NCBI GenBank assembly: GCA_964392245.1
Contig: CAYMOX010000006.1
Span: 50,155-114,154, forward strand
Length of the DNA: 64,000 bases
Reading direction: 5' to 3'
Source of the DNA: JAAUUJ01 sp964392245
GTDB lineage: Bacteria; Cyanobacteriota; Cyanobacteriia; Thermostichales; Thermostichaceae
Under the pieces are notes generated by a model. That model saw only the letters and a list, made by a program, of their open reading frames with translations, was not told the DNA's origin and searched no databases. The position numbers and the translations under genes were made by a program. Numbering within the stretch: position 1 is the stretch's first letter; each line of letters begins with the position of its first letter. Shown piece by piece: positions 9,101-17,406 of the stretch.

Positions 9101-11376
9101 GCTACGCACCAACAGCGGCGCAAAGATCCACAGAGCTGCCGGTCTATCCCTACCGACTGGCTCTACCCGCCTACGGTGTTCTGGATCACCTGCAACTGGT
9201 TGCTTTTTCTCCTTCTGCACCGGGCCCTGGAGAAATCCAGATCCAGGTGCGAGCCACAGGTCTGAATTTCCGTGATGTTCTCACCGCCCTGGGGATGATG
9301 CAGGAGGTGCTGGAAGCGATGGGGGTGTCCTCAGCCTCTGATGTGCGGTTTGGGGGTGAGTGTGCTGGAGTGATCACTGCTCTGGGAGAAGGGGTCACGG
9401 ATCTGCGGGTGGGAGATGAAGTGATTGCGGCCCAGACGCTGGGAAGTTTTGCCAGTTTTGTGAATGTGCCCGCTGATTTTGTGGCAGCCAAACCCCAGCC
9501 ACTGAGTTTTGCCGAAGCGGCAACGCTGCCGGTGACGTTTTTGACGGCCTATTATGCGCTGGTGAAGTGTGCCCAGCTACAGCCTGGAGAGCGGATCTTG
9601 ATCCATGCGGCAGCCGGAGGAGTGGGTCAGGCGGCGGTGCAGATTGCCCAGATGATCGGGGCGGAGGTGATGGGGACAGCCAGTGCGGGGAAATGGGAGT
9701 TGTTGAGAAGCCAGGGAGTGGAACAGATCTATAACTCCCGCACTTTGGAGTACGGAGAGGAGATCCTCAGGGCTACAGGGGGTGAGGGAGTAGAGGTGAT
9801 CCTGAACAGTTTGACCGGGGACTACATTCCCACCAACTTGAAGGTGCTGAAGCAGGGGGGACGGTTTGTGGAGATCGGCAAGCTGGGGATCTGGGGTCAG
9901 GAGCAGATGCAGGCGGAGCGACCTGATGTCGCTTACTTCCCCTTTGATCTGCTAGAAATTTCCACCAACACCCCCAGGCAGATCCGGCAGATGCTGGCCG
10001 AGGTGATGCCTCTCTTTGCCGAAGGAAAACTGCGAGCACTACCCCTCCAGTCTTTTGAGATTGAGAAGGTGGCGGATGCCTTCCGGTTTATGGGGCAGGC
10101 CAAGCATGTGGGCAAAGTTGTGGTTACCCATCCGGCGCCCGATCAGCCTCAAGAACGCCCCCTGGTGCGCCAGGACGGAGCCTACCTGATCACCGGCGGC
10201 CTGGGAGCATTGGGTCTGCAGGTGGCGAAATGGCTGGCCGAGCAGGGAGCACAGCACCTGATCCTCACCGGACGGCGGGCTCCCTCAGAACGAGCAGCCA
10301 AGCTGATCCAGCAGATGCAAGAGACGGGAACCCAGGTGCAGGTGGTGGCCGCTGATATTTCCCGCCGAGAGGATGTGCAGGGATTGATCCATACCATTCA
10401 GACTCAGGGGATCGCCCTACGGGGAATCATGCACGCGGCTGGCGTGTTGGATGATGGTGTCCTAACTCAGCAAACCTGGGAGCGATTTGAGAAGGTGATG
10501 GCCCCCAAGGTGTCTGGCACCTGGCATCTGCACCAGCTGACTCAGGATCAGCCCCTGGATTGGTTCGTCAATTTCTCCTCGATCTCTGGTCTGCTGGGAT
10601 CGCCAGGTCAGAGCAACTATGCAGCGGCCAATGCCTTTCTGGATGCCATCTCCCATTACCGCCAGCAACAGGGACAATCGGGGTTGAGTGTGAACTGGGG
10701 GCCCTGGGCAGAGGCTGGGATGGCCGCCAGTCTGGATCAGCAAGATCAAGATCGTTGGGGAGGTCTGGGGATCAAAACCATCGCCACAGAGCAGGGACTG
10801 CAACTGCTGGGGCAACTGCTGCAGGATCGGGCAACTCAGGCCGCGGTCATGGGGGTGAACTGGCAGCAATTCCAGGCGCAGCTAAGAGCCATTCCTCCCT
10901 TTCTCAGCAATCTACTGGTGGCACCAGAAACTCAGGCAAAGGATAGCGAAGAGCCCGAATTGCTCATGCTTCTACAAAGCTCCACATCACTGAGTGAACA
11001 ACGGCAGATCCTACGGGGGCATGTTAGGGAGCAGGTGGCCAAAGTGCTGGGACTGGCCCCAACCGCGATCATCGACACCAATCGAGGCTTCTCGGAGATG
11101 GGTATGGACTCTCTCATGTCGGTGGAACTGCGGAACCGCCTGCGGGCCAGCACTGGCAAAAACATCTCGTCGACCCTGGCCTTTGATTACCCTACCGTTG
11201 AAGCCCTAGTAAATTATTTAACTGAAGATGTTCTGCAACTTTCCGGATCCGTAAAGGATATAACCATAACAGGTACAGTAGAGTCAGAAACAGGTCATTC
11301 TGAGTCAGCTGAACTTGCTGAAATGTCGGAAGATCAACTCGCCCAGTTACTGGGTCAAGAGCTAGGTTTCTCTTAA
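130..11376 (+). CDS. Bimodular type I PKS: KS-AT-KR-ACP-KS-AT-DH-ER-KR-ACP
   Basis: 3748 aa. An N-terminal charged coiled coil (about 8-36) is a docking domain. Module 1: KS 37-465 (Cys210 in DTACSSS), AT from 566 (GHSVGEY, Ser657; QAFHS 757-761, malonyl-type), KR from about 1195 (GGLGALG; Trp eight residues before the catalytic Tyr and no LDD, hence A-type), ACP Ser1510. Module 2: KS from 1571 (Cys1746), AT from 2104 (Ser2195), DH about 2463-2750 (His2499, Asp2670 in LLDASMQ), ER about 3008-3335 (LNFRDVL, GGVGQAAVQ), KR from about 3348 (HAAGVLDDG, B-type), ACP Ser3661. Expected work: one extension leaving a hydroxyl, then one fully reduced extension. The DH Gly in HxxxGxxxxP is Gln, although the catalytic residues remain. 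The C-terminal docking helix ends in LAQLLGQELGFS, and the next PKS starts 15 bases downstream. The domain order matches the first two modules of the protein at 26072-39931, a clear paralogue. Confidence 0.95.
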   Translation: MSENRPAPDYQGLMAKALKELRDLKTKLAAVEQARTEPIAIIGQACRYAGDSNTPGAFWQLLQRGGDAITEVPRDRWDVDAYYDPDPETPGKTYTRYGSFVHQIHEFDALFFNISPREAASVDPQQRLLLEVTWEALENAGIAPEKLAGSNTGVFIGIGTFDFGVHVLDKIDLKAIDAYMNTGVAHSVATGRLSYTLGLKGPSLAVDTACSSSLVAIHLACRSLRNQESDLAIVGGVNLTLTPKGSVGFAKSRMLAADGRCKTFDASADGYVRGEGCGIVVLKRLSDAQRDCDPIQAVIRGTAINQDGRSSGLTAPNGPSQQAVIRRALEDGRVHPGQVSYIEAHGTGTSLGDPIEMGALGAVYGSDHSRDNPLLVGSVKTNIGHLEAAAGVASLMKVVLALQHEQIPAHLHLRQPNPHIDWDSLPVEIPTQGKSWPRGEKKRIAGISSFGFSGTNAHVIVEEAPIRVLPEKTVERPAHLLVLSAKSQEALDQLVRSYVPYLEQEGPSFGEICHTASTGRSHFPYRLGLVASDTAAAVTELNAHLSRRDTANVITGLAPTTDRSKLAFLFTGQGSQFIGMGRELYETQPTFKQALGQCAQILDTYLDQPLLQVIYAEGDSPLGETAYTQPALFALEYSLAQMWISWGIKPQILMGHSVGEYVAACLAGVFSLEDGLKLIAERARLMQSLSSDGAMVSALTDPDTVQAAIGGYPDRVSIAAYNGPESVVFSGERQAVEAVARDLETQGIKVKPLEVSQAFHSPLMDPMLQEFEAIARQVKFASPRIPIISNVSGELASEEIATPEYWVKHVHQPVKFAQGMQALQQQGVGIYLEVGPKPILLGMGRQCLAEEQGIWLPSLRPGQSDWTQILQSLAQLYVQGYKVNWQEVDRPYGCRRLHGLPTYPFQREYYWVDVDQVASEVVGQTIQGQAQTLSPIIQLLEQGDYQQLAQLLLKNGTLSPEQVLQQLVEEHQRFRLQEKLNQCFYRVQWQLQPLDPVPLTASSHWLILADQQGVAEKLQQLLNTQGHSATLLSQITQLQLAQDNGRLPLLGIIDLTSLDVPPTPELTSVRLQDVNKASGERIIHLCQTLLQQPDPSIQIWVVTAGAVEADQHPVAVAQSPLWGLGKVISLEHPHLWGGLVDLDPRLPFNEQVPTLWQEIQQNGVEDQVAYRNGRRWVPRLAPCTPAETRQLHLSEDGCYLITGGLGALGLRVAHWLIKQGAEHLVLISRRGLTEESQPAVTELRDAGAQVQVIAADVANLEDMQRVWQQIRSQPQPLKGIWHAAGVEGVEPLESMQLQSWQQVLRPKVQGGWNLHQLSQGDNLDYFVCFSSIASVWGSRGQGHYAAANQFLDALIHYRRTAGLPGLSINWGPWAEGGMANEEAQAWLAQTGVMALSPDLALAAMTKLLTTDLVQVTVSETDWARFKALYTAQRPRPLLDLIEVATEVTSEISAASTPLSEILQRLKAAPESERIPLLQTHVQEQLRPVLGLKAAQPLDPQTGFFELGMDSLMAVEFRNRLEKSLEVSLPASLAFDLPNLQRLTRYLAEEVLDLEVISQTRSTETRGIALSEPIAIIGLACRFPGDASTPEAFWEKLRQSYDAITLVPPERWDANAYYDPDPSTPGKSYCRYGGFLNSVDQFDPDFFGISPREARFIDPQHRLLLELSWEALERAGHIPDRLEGSPTGVFVGITLNDYGYMVQQASEAKGESVQAFGVTGGPLNAAAGRISYTFGFTGPAVAVDTACSSSLVAIHQACQSLRLGECEMALAGGVNLILTPGSMVATAQAQMLSVDGHCKTFDARADGIGRGEGCGVLILKRLSDALRDGDPIQAVIRSSAVNQDGPSSGFTVPNGQSQQHLIRQALTQAELDPADISYIEAHGTGTSLGDPIEVTALGEVLGKVRTHEDPLWVGSVKANIGHLESAAGVSGLIKVILALQHEEIPPHTHLQELNPRIDWERLPIRVPTEIQPWPRSERKRIAGISSFGASGTNAHVIVEEAPLLQVSLAEIQPERPLHILALSAKSGDALQQLARAYASYLDQHPESLTDLCFTVNTGRGHFSHRLAVVAESAGEVNERLKAFTEGQEFAGLTVGQVEGVQPPRVAFLFTGQGSQYVGMGRELYETQPTFKQALDRCAQILDVYLDQPLLQVIYAEGDSPLSETAYTQPALFALEYSLAQVWMSWGIQPQILMGHSVGEYVAACLAGVFSLEDGLKLIAERARLMQSLSSDGAMVSALTDPDTVQAAIAGYPDRVSIAAYNGPESVVFSGERNAVEAVARDLEAQGIKVKPLEVSQAFHSPLMDPMLQEFEGIARQVKFASPRIPIISNVSGELASEEIATPEYWVKHVHQPVKFAQGMQALQQQGVGIYLEVGPKPILLGMGRQCLTEDQGIWLPSLRPGQSDWTQLLQSLAQLYTQGIKVNWSGFDRDYPRHRLGNLPTYPFQKQRYWIEWVQPTAPVLPRLAPGVHPLLGQRLRSPLQDILFEAQLSPTQPIYLQDHCVFQRVIVPGTAYLETALAAGQQVLKTDHLQLEDVLIQQALQLSGDQSVLVQVVLSPAEAGAYNFKIFSTPPDGDLWTEHASGLVRSTAAEPEPGSVSLQQLQERCQQALPVDAYYDQLHSSGLEYGPFFQGMKELWASDQSDHQVLGRIQLAADLAQDADIYLIHPVLLDASMQSMGAAFAQAGMDSQDAYMPVGFEKLVLYQRAGTQLWSQVNPPQSRGQQQDTLHTDINLWNDAGHLIAHLQGVALRRVNRQQLQRSLQADLRDWLYQLNWEPLSAAPTAEPLTATGRWILFADQKGVGRQLAEQLQAQGGSVVVVEKGDLFTQLSPQHYRVNPTSPADMQALLARLRAQDQEVSRGVIHLWSLDEEISDSDSSEDILASQHRSCGSLLLWLQSLEADSGVSPPRLWLLTQAAQSLDLDQATPLQLKQAPLWGLGRVLALEHPDLQSVRIDLDPSSSDLSLLLADLLHPDSEDQIAYRHGQRFVARLARYAPTAAQRSTELPVYPYRLALPAYGVLDHLQLVAFSPSAPGPGEIQIQVRATGLNFRDVLTALGMMQEVLEAMGVSSASDVRFGGECAGVITALGEGVTDLRVGDEVIAAQTLGSFASFVNVPADFVAAKPQPLSFAEAATLPVTFLTAYYALVKCAQLQPGERILIHAAAGGVGQAAVQIAQMIGAEVMGTASAGKWELLRSQGVEQIYNSRTLEYGEEILRATGGEGVEVILNSLTGDYIPTNLKVLKQGGRFVEIGKLGIWGQEQMQAERPDVAYFPFDLLEISTNTPRQIRQMLAEVMPLFAEGKLRALPLQSFEIEKVADAFRFMGQAKHVGKVVVTHPAPDQPQERPLVRQDGAYLITGGLGALGLQVAKWLAEQGAQHLILTGRRAPSERAAKLIQQMQETGTQVQVVAADISRREDVQGLIHTIQTQGIALRGIMHAAGVLDDGVLTQQTWERFEKVMAPKVSGTWHLHQLTQDQPLDWFVNFSSISGLLGSPGQSNYAAANAFLDAISHYRQQQGQSGLSVNWGPWAEAGMAASLDQQDQDRWGGLGIKTIATEQGLQLLGQLLQDRATQAAVMGVNWQQFQAQLRAIPPFLSNLLVAPETQAKDSEEPELLMLLQSSTSLSEQRQILRGHVREQVAKVLGLAPTAIIDTNRGFSEMGMDSLMSVELRNRLRASTGKNISSTLAFDYPTVEALVNYLTEDVLQLSGSVKDITITGTVESETGHSESAELAEMSEDQLAQLLGQELGFS
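2398..2673 (+). repeat. AT-coding direct repeat, copy 1
   Basis: This stretch codes for the second half of the module 1 AT. It matches 7012-7287 (module 2 AT, offset 4614 bases) with two differences that I can see over 276 bases, including synonymous positions. That is far closer than the flanking KS regions and indicates recent gene conversion or duplication inside the gene. Confidence 0.85.
7012..7287 (+). repeat. AT-coding direct repeat, copy 2
   Basis: Near-identical partner of 2398-2673, lying in the module 2 AT. Similar but less perfect copies occur in the ATs of the other PKS genes in the window. Confidence 0.85.
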
Positions 11377-11391
11377 TTAAGCACTCCTCTT

Positions 11392-14300
11392 ATGAGCATG
11401 AGTACACCAGTCACCAATAACCAGGCCATTATGGCCAAGGCTGTAGTGGAGATCCGAGAGCTCAAGGCCAAGCTCGCTACGCTGGAAGCAACCAGTAATG
11501 AGCCTATTGCTGTCATCGGTGTTGCCTGCCGCTTTCCTGGTGGTTCTATTTCTCCCCGTACCTTCTGGCAGATGCTTGTAACCGGGACTGATGCCATCAC
11601 AGAAATTCCCTCATTCCGCTGGCCTGTGGATGCCTACTATGACCCCGATCCAGAGGCTGCTGGTAAGATCTACACCCGTTCAGGGGGCTTCATTGATGAG
11701 ATCCGTGATTTTGACGCTGCTTTTTTTGGGATCTCTCCTAAAGAAGCGCTTTCCATGGATCCACAACAACGGATACTTCTGGAAGTAACCTGGGAGGCAC
11801 TGGAGCATGCGGGGTTAGCTGCAGACCAGTTACAGGGAACTCGTAGCGGCGTTTTTGTGGGGATCAGTTCCAATGACTTTGGTGACTATCTGGGTCAGCT
11901 AACCAAAGACCCAAGCTATATCAATGCATACTTGGGAACAGGCAACAGTAGCAGTGTTGCAGCAGGACGCATCTCGTATGTTCTGGGCTTACAAGGCCCC
12001 TCTCTGGCCATAGATACAGCCTGTTCTTCGTCTCTAGTTGCAGTTCATCTGGCCTGTGGAAGCCTGCGACAGCAAGAATCGGATCTGGCGATTGTTGCTG
12101 GTGTAAACGTGTTGCTTTCCCCCGAGTTGATGATCAACTTCTGCAAAGCCCGCATGCTCTCAGCCGATGGCCGATGCAAAACCTTTTCTGCTGACGCTGA
12201 TGGCTATGGTCGTGGCGAGGGCTGTGGTGTAGTCATTCTCAAACGTCTGGCTGAGGCAAAGCGGGACGGGGACAATATCATGGCGGTGATCCGGGGTACG
12301 GCGGTGAATCAGGATGGCCGTAGTAGTGGTCTGACCGTGCCCAATGGACCTGCCCAACAGGCCGTGATTCGAGAAGCTTTGAAAAATGCTCAGGTGGATC
12401 CGGCTGACGTCAATTACATTGAGGCGCACGGGACAGGAACCGCTCTTGGCGATCCCATTGAGGTAGGTGCTCTAGCAAGGGTTTTTGCGCCCAACCACAA
12501 TCCCCAACATCCCCTCTGGCTGGGATCGGTGAAAACCAATTTCGGACATTTAGAAGCAGCTGCAGGTATCGCTAGCTTAATTAAGGTGATCCTGTCTCTG
12601 CAGCATGAGCAGATTCCCCCGCATCTCCATTTCTCCGATCCCAGTCCTCATATTGAGTGGAATGAGTTACCCATTAAGGTTGTAGAAGAGATCCAGGCCT
12701 GGCCTAAAGGAGAAAAACCTCGGGTGGCTGGGATCAGCTCCTTCGGGTTTAGTGGCACCAATGCTCACATTGTTGTCCAGGAAGCGCCTCCGTTTGCTCA
12801 GGTGGAGAGAAGGGCTGCTCTTCCCCTCCAGATCTTGACTCTTTCCAGCAAATCTCCCGGGGCTCTCTCAGATCTGGTTCAGGCTTATCGTAAGTATCTG
12901 GGTCACACTGCTCAAGAATGGGCAGATATCTGCTTTACAGCCAATACTGGACGAGCGAACTTGAGTTGTCGTCTGGCTCTCGTAGCAGCTGATCCCAGAG
13001 AAGCTCTCGAGAAGATGCAAAGTTATCTCACGGGACAAGACATTGCTGGTCTTTTCTCAGAACAGACGCAAAGAGCCTCAACAACTCTAAAGGTAGCGTT
13101 CCTCTTTACAGGCCAGGGATCACAGTACGTTGGCATGGGTCGGGAACTCTATGAAACTCAGCCCACTTTTAAGCAAGCCCTGGATCACTGTGCTCAGATC
13201 CTGGATGCCTATCTAGATCAGCCTTTACTTCAAGTTCTCTATGCCAATGGGGACTCAGCCCTGAGTGAAACGGCCTATACACAGCCCGCGATATTTGCCC
13301 TGGAATACAGTCTGGCTCAGCTGTGGATCTCCTGGGGGATCAAACCCCAGATCCTGATGGGGCATAGTGTCGGCGAATATGTGGCTGCTTGTCTGGCAGG
13401 CGTCTTCAGTCTGGAAGATGGTCTGAAGCTGATCGCTCATCGGGCACGGTTGATGCAATCTCTCTCTTCAGATGGAGCGATGGTGTCGGCACTGACGGAT
13501 CCCGATACCGTGCAGGCAGCGATTGCGGGCTATCCAGATCAGGTCTCGATTGCGGCCTACAACGGACCGGAGAGTGTGGTCTTTTCAGGGGAACGGCAGG
13601 CCGTGGAAGCGGTGGCCAGGGATCTGGAAACTCAGGGGATCAAGGTCAAACCGTTGGAAGTCTCTCAGGCATTTCACTCTCCGTTGATGGATCCTATCTT
13701 GAAAGAGTTTGAAGAGATTGCTAGCCAGATCCAATTTACTGCTCCACAGATCCCTGTGATTTCCAATGTGAGTGGTACTTTAGCAGGCAAAGAAATCACT
13801 ACACCTGAGTACTGGGTTAGCCATGTGCGGCAACCCGTCCGCTTTGCCCAGGGAATGCTCTCTTTGCAGCAGTTTGGGATCGATATCTACCTGGAAGTGG
13901 GGCCCAAACCTATCCTTTTAGGCATGGGACGGCAATGTCTAGTGGAAGACGAAAGCATCTGGTTACCTAGCCTGCGTCAAGAGCAGCCGGCTTGGTCTCA
14001 GATCTTGCAAAGCCTGGCCCAGCTCTATGTGCGGGGTATGAGGATTGACTGGCGAAGTTTTTATCAGCATTATCCCTATCGAAAGATTCAGGATTTACCT
14101 TTTTATCCTTTTCAGCGACAACGCCACTGGATTGACTTTTCCACACTCCCAACGGGATTCGAAACTGAAGATGTTGGCAGCAGGTCTCAACAGGTGGTCG
14201 AGACAGACGTCATTCAGTTGATTGCCAAGGGAGATGTTCAGGGACTGGTTGATTTGCTGGTAAAAGCCAAGCGGCTACCAGAGCCTCTTAGCGAAGCACA

Positions 14301-17300
14301 GCATACCCTATTAGAACAACTGATTTTTGAACATCATCAGCAGGCCAACACACGACATCAGAGAAAAAACTGGCAAAAGTGGCTATATGGTATTCAGTGG
14401 CGGAATCAGGTCCGGTTTGGTTCTGCTCCGCAAGCCTTTCCTAGCCCGTCAAGCGTTGCCAGCCAGATTCAGAATGAGTATACCCAGCGTATTTCCCAGC
14501 CTGAAGTCACGAATTATGGCCAGGGACTAACGCAGGTGATCGAGCTTTGTGGACTGTATATCCTCAATGCCTTCCGAGCGATGGGGGTTGAGTTGCAAGC
14601 GGATCAGACGTTATTGGCAGCTGATCTTGAGCAACGGCTACAGGTGGCAGAAAAACACTGGAGACTCCTTACTCGCCTGCTGAATATTCTGGTGGAAACT
14701 GGCTGGTTAGAGAATGAGGACCATGGTTGGAAGGTGCTCCGAAGTGGTCGATCGGATGATCCTGTGCAGCAGCAGCAGCGGCTCAAGGAGCAATATCCTT
14801 CAGTAGGAGCTGAGCTAACGTTATTAGAGCGATGCGGACTCCATTTGGCGGACATGCTTCAGGGTAGAGTTGATCCGATGCCCCTGCTGTTTCCAGGTGG
14901 AGATTTAACCACAGCAACGCAACTCTATCAGGACTCACCTGGGGCAAAGGTGGTGAATACAGTGGTCCGCCAGACGATCCAGGCGATTATCAACAAGCTG
15001 CCCAGCCGGAAGGGAGTGCGAATCTTAGAAATTGGAGCAGGAACTGGAGCTACAACCTCATTTATCCTGCCCTATCTAGATCTGGAACGCACTGAATACG
15101 TATTTACTGACATTGGTACGCTTTTTGTAACCAAAGCTCGTGAGCGCTTCCAGGAATTCCCATTTATTACTTATCGCACCTTAGATATTGAAAAGAATCC
15201 CCTGGATCAGGGATTTACAGCGCATAGCTTCGACATCATTATTGCTGCCAATGCCCTGCACGCCACTCAGTCCATGCGGAAAACCATGGGATATGTACAG
15301 CAGTTGCTGGCTCCCGATGGCTTTATCGTGCTTCTTGAAGGAACCTCTCCTGTTCCGTGGATCGATGTTACTTTTGGCTTCACAGAAGGGTGGTGGCTAT
15401 TTGCTGATGCCGATCTTCGACCCAACTATCCGCTTCTAACACCAAATCGATGGTTGCAATTACTTCGAGAAACTGACTTCCGCGATCCTGTGGTTGTCCA
15501 GCCCCAGATAGAAGGGTTCAATACCTCCTCGCTGCAGGCAATTGTGATAGCCCAGGCCGCGAAAGGGATCTCGGATAAAGAACAGACTCAAAAAGACTGG
15601 GTGATCCTTGCAGATCAACGAGGGATCGGTCGAAGCATCGGTGAGCAGCTGCGATTCTTGGGGCATCACTGTTTCCTCGTCCATAAAGGAGATACATGGA
15701 AAAAACTGAGCGAATCAGAGTATCAGATTGATGTCTCCCGGACTGAGCATTTCAGCCAACTGATGGCGGACATCGTGCCACAATTGCGTTCTGAGTACAG
15801 CATTCTCCATTTGTGGAGTATAGATACTGAAACCTCAGAAGACTTTACAATTGATCAATTAAGAGAATTCACCCTTCAAGGGAGCTGGAGTGCTTGGCAA
15901 TTGATACAATCTCTGGAAGAGTTAGACAAACACCGTTTTCCATCTCATCTATGGTTGGTAACGCAAAGGACTCAACCGCCCACATTGACTGAATCAGAGA
16001 TTTCTGGGCTCATGCAATCTCCTCTCTGGGGTGTTGGAAAGTCTCTACAGATCACTCATCCATCGTTAGAAACTCGTTTTATTGATTTAGACGATTGTTC
16101 CCAAGAAAATGTTGGAATTTTAATCGAAGAATTACTATCGGAATCCCCTGAAAAGATTGTTGCATACAGAGAGGGGTACCGATATGTGCCACGATTGGTA
16201 GATCGTCCAGCCCCTCAGTTCAGAAAGGTTGCGTTTGATTCGGAAAAGACATATCTCATTACCGGAGGATTGCAATATCCAGGTTTGCATATTTGCAGCT
16301 GGATGGTGGAAAGGGGAGCAAAACACTTGGTCTTGATCAACAATTCATCAACTACACCAGATGATAGCTCCTCCTCGATTTTGACAGAGCTGAGAGATCA
16401 AGGGGTTAACATTCAGATCGTAGAAGCAGATGTTGTCAGCAAAGACCAGATGCAGTTGGCCTTTGGACAAATTCAATCCTCAATGCCTCCGCTGATGGGT
16501 ATCATCCATACGGAAGGTTCATCCAATGAGTTGGCAGATCTAGAAAGGCGTTCCATTCTTGAGATCTTATCTCATCCTAAAGTGACCGGAGCGTGGAACT
16601 TACACCAATATTCCCAAGATCTGGATCTGGACTTTTTTGTATGTTTTTCTTCGCTGGCATCGGTGTGGGGATCGGAGAGAGGAGTAGTATTAGCGGCAGC
16701 TAGCTATTTCGTTGATACACTGATGTTCTACCGTCGTCAGCGTCATCTTCCAGCACTCAGCATCAACTGGGGATTATGGGAAGAAAGGGCACAAACTGAG
16801 GAGACAAGCAAAAAGTCTATACTATTCCCAATTCCTGTAGAGATAGCGCTTGACGCTATGGGTCAATTACTTTTAGATCAAGACTTCTCTCAGGCAATCG
16901 TGGCACGGATTAATTGGCCGAACCTTGCAACACTTTTTAACTCTAGAGGATTTTCTCACTTTATACAGGATATTGACATCAGCAGACATTCTGAACAAGA
17001 CTTGGATGACTCAGAGTTAGATGGTGGCTTGAGTAATCAGAATGATTCCCTGCCTACAGTTCTACAGGATTTACAGACTATTCCATTCGAAAATCGATGG
17101 GAATATGTCATCAGATACCTGAAAGGGTGTGTAGCTATCTCTTTGGGGTTAACCTCTGGATCTCTTCTCAATGTAGAGCAGCCCCTCAGAGAGTTAGGAT
17201 TAGATTCTTTGGTCAGTGTAGAACTAAGAAATAGAATCCTCAAAGATTTACAGATTGATATTCCTCTTGATCAAATTGTGGCCGGTCCAAGTACTGAGCA

Positions 17301-17406
17301 GTTGGCTGACAGTTTACTGAGACAGTTGGCTCTGCAAACAATATTACAAAATGATCCGGCTCAGACAGTTGAGAATGAAACAGACATTGAGGAGATCACA
17401 CTATGA
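11392..17406 (+). CDS. Monomodular type I PKS with C-methyltransferase: KS-AT-cMT-KR(inactive)-ACP
   Basis: 2004 aa, starting at ATG 11392 (a second ATG at 11398 is possible). Domains: docking coiled coil about 9-38; KS with Cys211; malonyl-type AT with Ser659 (GHSVGEY) and QAFHS; C-methyltransferase about 1040-1400 with a SAM-binding motif ILEIGAGTG (1211-1219), ANALHAT and LLEGT (the His/Glu pair of PKS cMTs); KR about 1618-1810; ACP Ser1939. The KR looks dead: the NADPH motif is GGLQYPG (1625-1631) instead of GGLGALG, the catalytic Tyr position is Leu1767, the following Asn is Ser1771, and HAAG is HTEG. The module should therefore install a methyl branch and leave a beta-ketone. The C-terminus is an acidic tail (ENETDIEEITL), suited to a TubC-type docking partner. 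The stop overlaps the next start as ATGA, and that next protein carries exactly such a domain. The 3' half is AT-richer than the 5' half. Confidence 0.93.
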   Translation: MSMSTPVTNNQAIMAKAVVEIRELKAKLATLEATSNEPIAVIGVACRFPGGSISPRTFWQMLVTGTDAITEIPSFRWPVDAYYDPDPEAAGKIYTRSGGFIDEIRDFDAAFFGISPKEALSMDPQQRILLEVTWEALEHAGLAADQLQGTRSGVFVGISSNDFGDYLGQLTKDPSYINAYLGTGNSSSVAAGRISYVLGLQGPSLAIDTACSSSLVAVHLACGSLRQQESDLAIVAGVNVLLSPELMINFCKARMLSADGRCKTFSADADGYGRGEGCGVVILKRLAEAKRDGDNIMAVIRGTAVNQDGRSSGLTVPNGPAQQAVIREALKNAQVDPADVNYIEAHGTGTALGDPIEVGALARVFAPNHNPQHPLWLGSVKTNFGHLEAAAGIASLIKVILSLQHEQIPPHLHFSDPSPHIEWNELPIKVVEEIQAWPKGEKPRVAGISSFGFSGTNAHIVVQEAPPFAQVERRAALPLQILTLSSKSPGALSDLVQAYRKYLGHTAQEWADICFTANTGRANLSCRLALVAADPREALEKMQSYLTGQDIAGLFSEQTQRASTTLKVAFLFTGQGSQYVGMGRELYETQPTFKQALDHCAQILDAYLDQPLLQVLYANGDSALSETAYTQPAIFALEYSLAQLWISWGIKPQILMGHSVGEYVAACLAGVFSLEDGLKLIAHRARLMQSLSSDGAMVSALTDPDTVQAAIAGYPDQVSIAAYNGPESVVFSGERQAVEAVARDLETQGIKVKPLEVSQAFHSPLMDPILKEFEEIASQIQFTAPQIPVISNVSGTLAGKEITTPEYWVSHVRQPVRFAQGMLSLQQFGIDIYLEVGPKPILLGMGRQCLVEDESIWLPSLRQEQPAWSQILQSLAQLYVRGMRIDWRSFYQHYPYRKIQDLPFYPFQRQRHWIDFSTLPTGFETEDVGSRSQQVVETDVIQLIAKGDVQGLVDLLVKAKRLPEPLSEAQHTLLEQLIFEHHQQANTRHQRKNWQKWLYGIQWRNQVRFGSAPQAFPSPSSVASQIQNEYTQRISQPEVTNYGQGLTQVIELCGLYILNAFRAMGVELQADQTLLAADLEQRLQVAEKHWRLLTRLLNILVETGWLENEDHGWKVLRSGRSDDPVQQQQRLKEQYPSVGAELTLLERCGLHLADMLQGRVDPMPLLFPGGDLTTATQLYQDSPGAKVVNTVVRQTIQAIINKLPSRKGVRILEIGAGTGATTSFILPYLDLERTEYVFTDIGTLFVTKARERFQEFPFITYRTLDIEKNPLDQGFTAHSFDIIIAANALHATQSMRKTMGYVQQLLAPDGFIVLLEGTSPVPWIDVTFGFTEGWWLFADADLRPNYPLLTPNRWLQLLRETDFRDPVVVQPQIEGFNTSSLQAIVIAQAAKGISDKEQTQKDWVILADQRGIGRSIGEQLRFLGHHCFLVHKGDTWKKLSESEYQIDVSRTEHFSQLMADIVPQLRSEYSILHLWSIDTETSEDFTIDQLREFTLQGSWSAWQLIQSLEELDKHRFPSHLWLVTQRTQPPTLTESEISGLMQSPLWGVGKSLQITHPSLETRFIDLDDCSQENVGILIEELLSESPEKIVAYREGYRYVPRLVDRPAPQFRKVAFDSEKTYLITGGLQYPGLHICSWMVERGAKHLVLINNSSTTPDDSSSSILTELRDQGVNIQIVEADVVSKDQMQLAFGQIQSSMPPLMGIIHTEGSSNELADLERRSILEILSHPKVTGAWNLHQYSQDLDLDFFVCFSSLASVWGSERGVVLAAASYFVDTLMFYRRQRHLPALSINWGLWEERAQTEETSKKSILFPIPVEIALDAMGQLLLDQDFSQAIVARINWPNLATLFNSRGFSHFIQDIDISRHSEQDLDDSELDGGLSNQNDSLPTVLQDLQTIPFENRWEYVIRYLKGCVAISLGLTSGSLLNVEQPLRELGLDSLVSVELRNRILKDLQIDIPLDQIVAGPSTEQLADSLLRQLALQTILQNDPAQTVENETDIEEITL

